From: Paraspadella gotoi
Lineage: Eukaryota; Chaetognatha
Reading direction: 5' to 3'
Length of the DNA: 64,000 nucleotides
NCBI GenBank assembly: GCA_051294375.1
Contig: CM119265.1
Location: 15,228,963-15,292,962, forward strand
Notes under the pieces: generated by a model
What the model was told of the DNA's origin: nothing
The model's database searches: none
Seen by the model: the letters and a program-made list of their open reading frames with translations, nothing else
Made by a program: the position numbers and the translations under genes
Shown: piece by piece, positions 59,570-64,000 of the stretch
Position numbering within the stretch: the stretch's first letter is position 1
How the letters are laid out: the number at the start of each line of letters is the position of its first letter

Positions 59570-60870
59570 CTTTTCCTTTCTTCTTTTTTCTTCTTTAGTC
59601 TGACTAAAAGGTGTAAATTGTTAAATTGTTAACAATGGATAAATTTTTAACTTGTGTTGAAAGCAACTCTGTTAAAACATAGTGATAGGGATTAGCCATT
59701 AGGGAATAGTCACTGGTCAGTGGTCACAGTCGTCAGTCCCGCCATTGATTTTACGCCTTTTGTCTCGAGATTCGACTTGAACCGGCAAGTTTAACTTTGT
59801 TGGGTACAAGTGCTTCCGGATGATAACGTAACTTTACAACTCTGAAACACATGAACAAGCATCAGTTAATGATGACTGACCTGTCTGCAAAATATCAACC
59901 ATCTTGGCAACTTTCTGTTTATCTGATAGCATAAGAATGAAATTTATGCATATTAAGCATCTCGTGGTATTTAACCTTTCTACCAATTATTATCAAAAAT
60001 ATAAAGAGCATTTAAAATGTAAGTGAGACAGACCGACTGACCGACCGACCGAAAAGTTCTTGCCAAGTTATTTGTTTACTACCGTCCGATTTTCTTCGTC
60101 TACTTTTCGTGAAAGGTTTTCCGCGTCGGTTGTCGACTCGCGAAATATTTCTCCGCGTTATTCCCTCCTTTGGCCGTTTGTCCATTCGAAATCAAAACTT
60201 TTCTCACACTTTTTTGTACCGAAAGCTTTACCTCCACACAATTTTCTCCCATAGATTTTGAGCAATTACTCTGCCATCATCATCATCGTCGCGCCTTCCA
60301 CCACTGCCACCTACCACTCGTTCCCCACCTCTTTCCCACCCTGCTCCCCCACTTCCCCCAACCTCCTTCGCCCAAAGTATCGATTCCATCTATTTTTCTT
60401 CTGCCTCTCATCTTTTTTCCGTCTTTCACGAGTCCAATCTTCGCTCCTTTTTCTTTCCACTCTTTGCGCCCAGAGTCGATTCCGCCTTTTCCCCTTTCAC
60501 TCACTTTCACGTTTCCCTCCGCGCATTTTTTTTTCACTTTTGCTTTCACTTTATGGATTCTGCTTTCCTGGCCGCTTTCGCTTTCTCGATTTTGCTTGAC
60601 TTTCGCTCTTTTACTGTTGCTTTCAAGAATTCTGCTTGTCTCGACTTACTCTTTCGATTTCTCGATTTTCCTTTCTTCTTTCAAATAAAATATCGCGTTT
60701 TGTGATCTCTATTTTCACCTTCGCTTTTTTCTGTCTCGCTTTTCCGTTTTCCCGAATTTTCCGATTCCACTTTTCTACGAACTGTTTTCTTCACGTTTCG
60801 TCATCAAAGATTCCAAAACTTCACTACGAATTTATCTACTAAAATTTTAACTATAAATTTATCTTTTAAA
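59570..60870. other. Stretch without recognisable gene
   Basis: Contains a GACC-type block (60027-60053) and then about 600 bases of C/T-rich sequence (60200-60800) with Phe/Ser-rich frames and no domain. Confidence 0.5.
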
Positions 60871-61005
60871 TGCGCTACTGACCCTCGTCTACCGATTTTC
60901 CCCCGATCCATTCACCTGCTCTGTTCCCATCACCGGCAGCATCATTCCCATTTCCCATTTCCCAGCCCTTTTCACCATTTGCTCTGCGCGGCGTCCAAAG
61001 CTCGA

Positions 61006-61009
<4 letters not shown>

Positions 61010-61036
<27 letters not shown>
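61010..61036. repeat. (GAC)n tract
   Basis: Nine GAC units; a second short GAC cluster lies at 61138-61162. Confidence 0.85.
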
Positions 61037-61037
<1 letters not shown>

Positions 61038-61808
61038 CATCTCGGGCGAGAAAAGCGTAATTTCCTGGAAACTAATGATTTGGAAAGAATCAACGGCATC
61101 AGGTAGAGGCTGAAAGTATTGGGGACAACGAGCTGGCGCCGACGACGACGACTACGACGACGAGAAAAAAGCCAAATTCCATTAAAGTGGTTTCATTTGA
61201 TGTCAGCGCTTAAAAAGACAACTCATTAAATTCTGGTTTAATCGTTTCAGGCGACCTCTGACTAAAGTCGTTCTCGTTTACGTAATTTGAGATAATGGGC
61301 CCCTGACGCTTTTGCGCCTAGAACGACCAAATCGAACACTATCGAGTGCACAAAAAAAAAATACCTTGCTTTTAGCACGTTACAAATATACAGAATATTA
61401 AACGTAAAGTGTGGTAGCGGCATGATCGTTTCACGCTACACGTAAATTATCTTTCTTTCTCCGTTTCGAGTTTTCACAGCCAGGGTGTCGTCAGGAAAAG
61501 ACTGAGATTAAGACAGACGATCCGGTAATCAAATCCTATTAGTTGGCCGGCCACTCTTTGTACTCACCATTACAACGAACGCTAAACTGTTTTTCCGGCT
61601 TTTGCTTGTGGGACACTTTCGTATTAACATTCGGTCGTTGTAAGGATTAGCAAAACAACCACATTGCCTTTTCGATCAACCGTTATACACTGCAGTCCTG
61701 AGTCTTCATTCGCTCCCAGGCGCCAATGACAACGACAACAGTCAAGTCTTAACAGTTTTAGAAGTGACGAAGCAGAAAAATCTTGTTATCATGAATATAA
61801 AATTATTT

Positions 61809-61842
<34 letters not shown>

Positions 61843-61849
61843 ATTCTCT

Positions 61850-61890
<41 letters not shown>
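61809..61890. repeat. (CT)n tract
   Basis: CT with TA, CAT and TT interruptions, about 600 bases upstream of the lipocalin start codon. Confidence 0.92.
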
Positions 61891-61892
<2 letters not shown>

Positions 61893-62290
61893 CTCCCCTC
61901 GAGTTCTATGTTTCGGTCCGTATTTACTTAATCCCCTTGAATAGGCACGAAATCATCCTGTTGAATTCCCAAGGCTCCCAATAGAGACCCTTACCAAAAA
62001 ACTCTTTCCAAAGTTCGCTTCCCTCGCAGTGATGTAACAAAAGAAACTTATCTTAATTATAATTGTTTTTTAGGCGAATAATTTCGTTATTCATAAAATG
62101 TACAAAGAATTGTACGACCTCGTTGATATTCACTCAAATCTTATTTATTTTATTGTGCGATATCGCTTTTTTTTTTGTTATTACAATACGAATGAATGTA
62201 TGTTTTATCTTTGATAACTGGGGGTTCCGATCGAAACCCAAGTTTCGTAACTCGAATCTTCTCTCTTCAATCACCCGATGTAAACGGAGT

Positions 62291-62375
62291 GAGCACGTGA
62301 TCTCCGAAACGTGATCACGTGAAGATAGAATTGGAAAACGTGACTCTTTTTTTCATAACAGATCGAGTATAAAAG
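62291..62375 (+). promoter_or_regulatory. Lipocalin promoter: E-boxes and TATA box
   Basis: CACGTGA occurs at 62294-62300 and 62316-62322, the second within the 12-bp palindrome ACGTGATCACGT (62309-62320); a further CGTGAC half site follows at about 62339. TATAAAAG lies at 62368-62375, so transcription should begin near 62400, leaving a 5' leader of about 100 T-rich bases before the ATG at 62500. CACGTGA sites suggest control by bHLH-ZIP factors such as USF or MITF/TFE relatives; this is inference. Confidence 0.65.
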
Positions 62376-62499
62376 AGAAGATCTGCCCTTTATTTTTCTT
62401 CCGTTTTTTCCCCGATTTCTTTCTCCTTTAAATTTTCTCTTCAACGTAATTTTTTTTCAGCTTCTTTTTTTTTTTTTTGTTTTAAACTATACAAGAAAA

Positions 62500-63742
62500 A
62501 TGAAATTTCTTTTGGGGATTCTCCTCGTTTTTTTGGCGGCGATTCGACTGACGCTCAAAAATTCAAAGGATCTTCTCGGACGTGTCCCAAAGTAAGTTCG
62601 AATGCTTCGCTTCCGTAGCTTTCAACGATATTAACATTACTCGTTTTCAGTGCTAAAGAATCTCTAATAAAAATATCCGCTAAAATGAAATAACCTGTCG
62701 CTGCGCGTGAGGTACTTAAACAATTATTATATATATATATATATATATATACTTTTAGGTAATACGAAGGAGAATTTTAATGTTACCAAAAGTAACTTGG
62801 GACGCTGGTACGAAATTAGAAAAGTATCCCAACTCGTTTGAAAAGGGCATGAGTTGTTAACCAAAGTCGATGTACGAGCTCAACAAGGACGGTTCTGGTT
62901 ACATTCAACGTTAACCAATTTCGGAGTAAGTGGATTCAAATCAATTTTGGTTGTAAGATGTACATTATATTTATAAAATTAAATTTCGCTCCTTTGTTTT
63001 TTCTCTCGCAAGTTGATGACCGATGACCAGAAGTCCATACCGAGGCCATCGGTGAAAGCCAGGCAAAGTCCATCTTCAACGGTTGCCTTCACGACTTGAA
63101 GTAAGTCGAAACACAGACGGAAAGAGTGGCTTACTGAGCTTAACGGTGGATGCTTTTGCTCCACCTGTCACTTTTCTTCAGGTTCGATTTTCGAAATGGC
63201 AGCCGTGGGTCAATACCTCGTTCTGGATACCGACTACGAATTCCTACACGGGTAGCCAAATTAATTGAGACTGTAACAGACTTTTTGTTCAATTTGTAAA
63301 ATTATCAATTCTTTTCGATTGGTAACAAACTTAATGAACTCGGTGACATTTTATGGCAGCCTGAGAGCCTGGCTCTCTTAAAGTCCTATAACGAAGTAAG
63401 AGAATTTTTTTAACGATTTATACAGAAATATTACGTTTTTGTTTATGGGTATCATATTTCAAAATTTTTTTCATATTTCAGTGGTCTACTCTTGCACTAA
63501 CTTGTATGTAGCCCGAGTGGAATTTCTTTGGATCATGTCGCGTCAAAGGTGAGTGCCTTTTCATTGGACAAACGTTAAGTTAAGCTTAATGCCTTTTTAA
63601 TATGTAGCTTAATGTTTTCTCTCTCAGAACTTTGGACCCAGAGACTCACGAGAAACTATACAACCTCTTGGAGGACTACGGAATCGACACTACCAACTTG
63701 GAGGCCGCTAACCAAAACGCTACCTTCTGCGCCAAATCGTGA
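62500..63742 (+). CDS. Apolipoprotein D-like lipocalin, seven exons, reading frame disrupted
   Basis: Secreted lipocalins of this type form an eight-stranded barrel that binds small hydrophobic ligands outside the cell. Exons inferred from GT-AG sites: 62500-62591, 62651-62706, 62759-62925, 63013-63100, 63182-63251, 63482-63548 and 63628-63742. Exon 1 encodes a signal peptide starting MKFLLGILLVFLAAI. Exon 3 has ENFNVTKSNLGRWYEIRK, including the GxW motif. Exon 5 has QYLVLDTDYEF, with the TDY motif. Exon 6 has VYSCTNLYVARVEFLWIMSR, and exon 7 ends LDPETHEKLYNLLEDYGIDT...FCAKS and a stop. Cysteines at MSC, VYSC and FCAKS fit the family disulphides. The total, roughly 218 codons, is close to ApoD (189 in human). 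Frames do not join cleanly: there is a stop in exon 2, shifts inside exons 3, 4 and 5, and off-by-one joins at 4/5 and 5/6. Sequencing indels or pseudogenisation would both explain this. Exons 2 and 4 are the least certain. Confidence 0.88.
62727..62751. repeat. (TA)n tract in lipocalin intron 2
   Basis: About 12 TA units directly before the acceptor of exon 3, leaving a very short polypyrimidine tract (ACTTTTAG). Confidence 0.88.
63252..63481 (+). other. Lipocalin intron 5, largest intron
   Basis: 230 bases, AT-rich, ending TTTCATATTTCAG. A GC-richer patch at about 63340-63400 could be a small alternative exon but has no lipocalin signature. Confidence 0.5.
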
Positions 63743-63926
63743 AAACTCCAAGGCGCGACGTGCACGGAGCCATTGGGCTCTGGCCACCTGGCGGTTGACA
63801 ACGACCATTGTCCAGGCGTTGCGTGATAGACGTCGTCTCAACAAACTTGAGAATAATTATATTTATCTTACTACGAAAACACGCGTATTAATGACTTCTT
63901 AGTGTTTAAAAATGTAATCATTTCAT

Positions 63927-63932
63927 ATTAAA
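63927..63932 (+). terminator. Lipocalin polyadenylation signal ATTAAA
   Basis: ATTAAA lies 185 bases after the stop codon and is followed by a GT-rich stretch (GTGTTAGCGATGTGG), the usual layout of a cleavage and polyadenylation site. Confidence 0.6.
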
Positions 63933-64000
63933 ACGTGATCAGTGTTAGCGATGTGGTTTTTATTACCTCGAATTTTGCGAAATGATTTTCATTTTCCTCA

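Overview
This is a eukaryotic, almost certainly metazoan, draft-genome window. It holds one clearly recognisable host gene: a multi-exon ApoD-type lipocalin at the right end, with GT-AG introns of roughly 50-230 bp, an upstream TATA box and a downstream ATTAAA signal. The other recognisable items are mobile-element remnants: a Ty3/gypsy fragment, a TA-flanked Tc1/mariner-type non-autonomous element and a tRNA-like SINE head. The rest is very rich in GA/CT, GAC/GTC, AAAG and other microsatellites. Most long open frames are translations of these tracts (Arg-Glu, Ser-Leu, poly-Met) and are not genes. Nothing bacterial was seen: no operons, ribosome-binding sites or CRISPR arrays. The species cannot be named from this sequence; RFX, CRE and ETS-like motifs plus the lipocalin fit an invertebrate animal.

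Region 1 (1 to about 15140) is a very large imperfect palindrome. The left arm (1-8465) is the reverse complement of the right arm (8612 to about 15140) around a 146-bp spacer, and the homology runs off the left window edge. The arms differ mostly by small indels. A 1.2-kb gypsy fragment (6825-8031, minus orientation) is present only in the left arm; the right arm carries the empty site. Four of the nine N gaps lie in the right arm, at places where the left arm has long dinucleotide or related tracts, often in opposing orientation. This looks like either two haplotypes joined head to head in the assembly or a genuine diverged inverted duplication.

Region 2 (about 15.1-62 kb) has no convincing protein gene. 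It contains microsatellites, several minisatellites, CpG-rich stretches with promoter-type motifs (ETS-like at 21.5-21.8 kb, paired E-boxes at 49.0 kb, three CRE octamers upstream of a TATA box at 38.4-38.8 kb, RFX X-box-like sites at 15.9, 42.8 and 50.9 kb), a 787-bp TIR element at 35.7-36.5 kb and a tRNA-like SINE head at 32.5 kb. There is also one weak candidate for a small charged protein on the minus strand at 24.1-24.6 kb.

Region 3 (62.2-64 kb) is the lipocalin gene with its promoter. Its exons show the family signatures but need several frame changes to be read through. Together with the indel-dominated differences between the palindrome arms, this suggests uncorrected long-read errors, although a recent pseudogene cannot be excluded.
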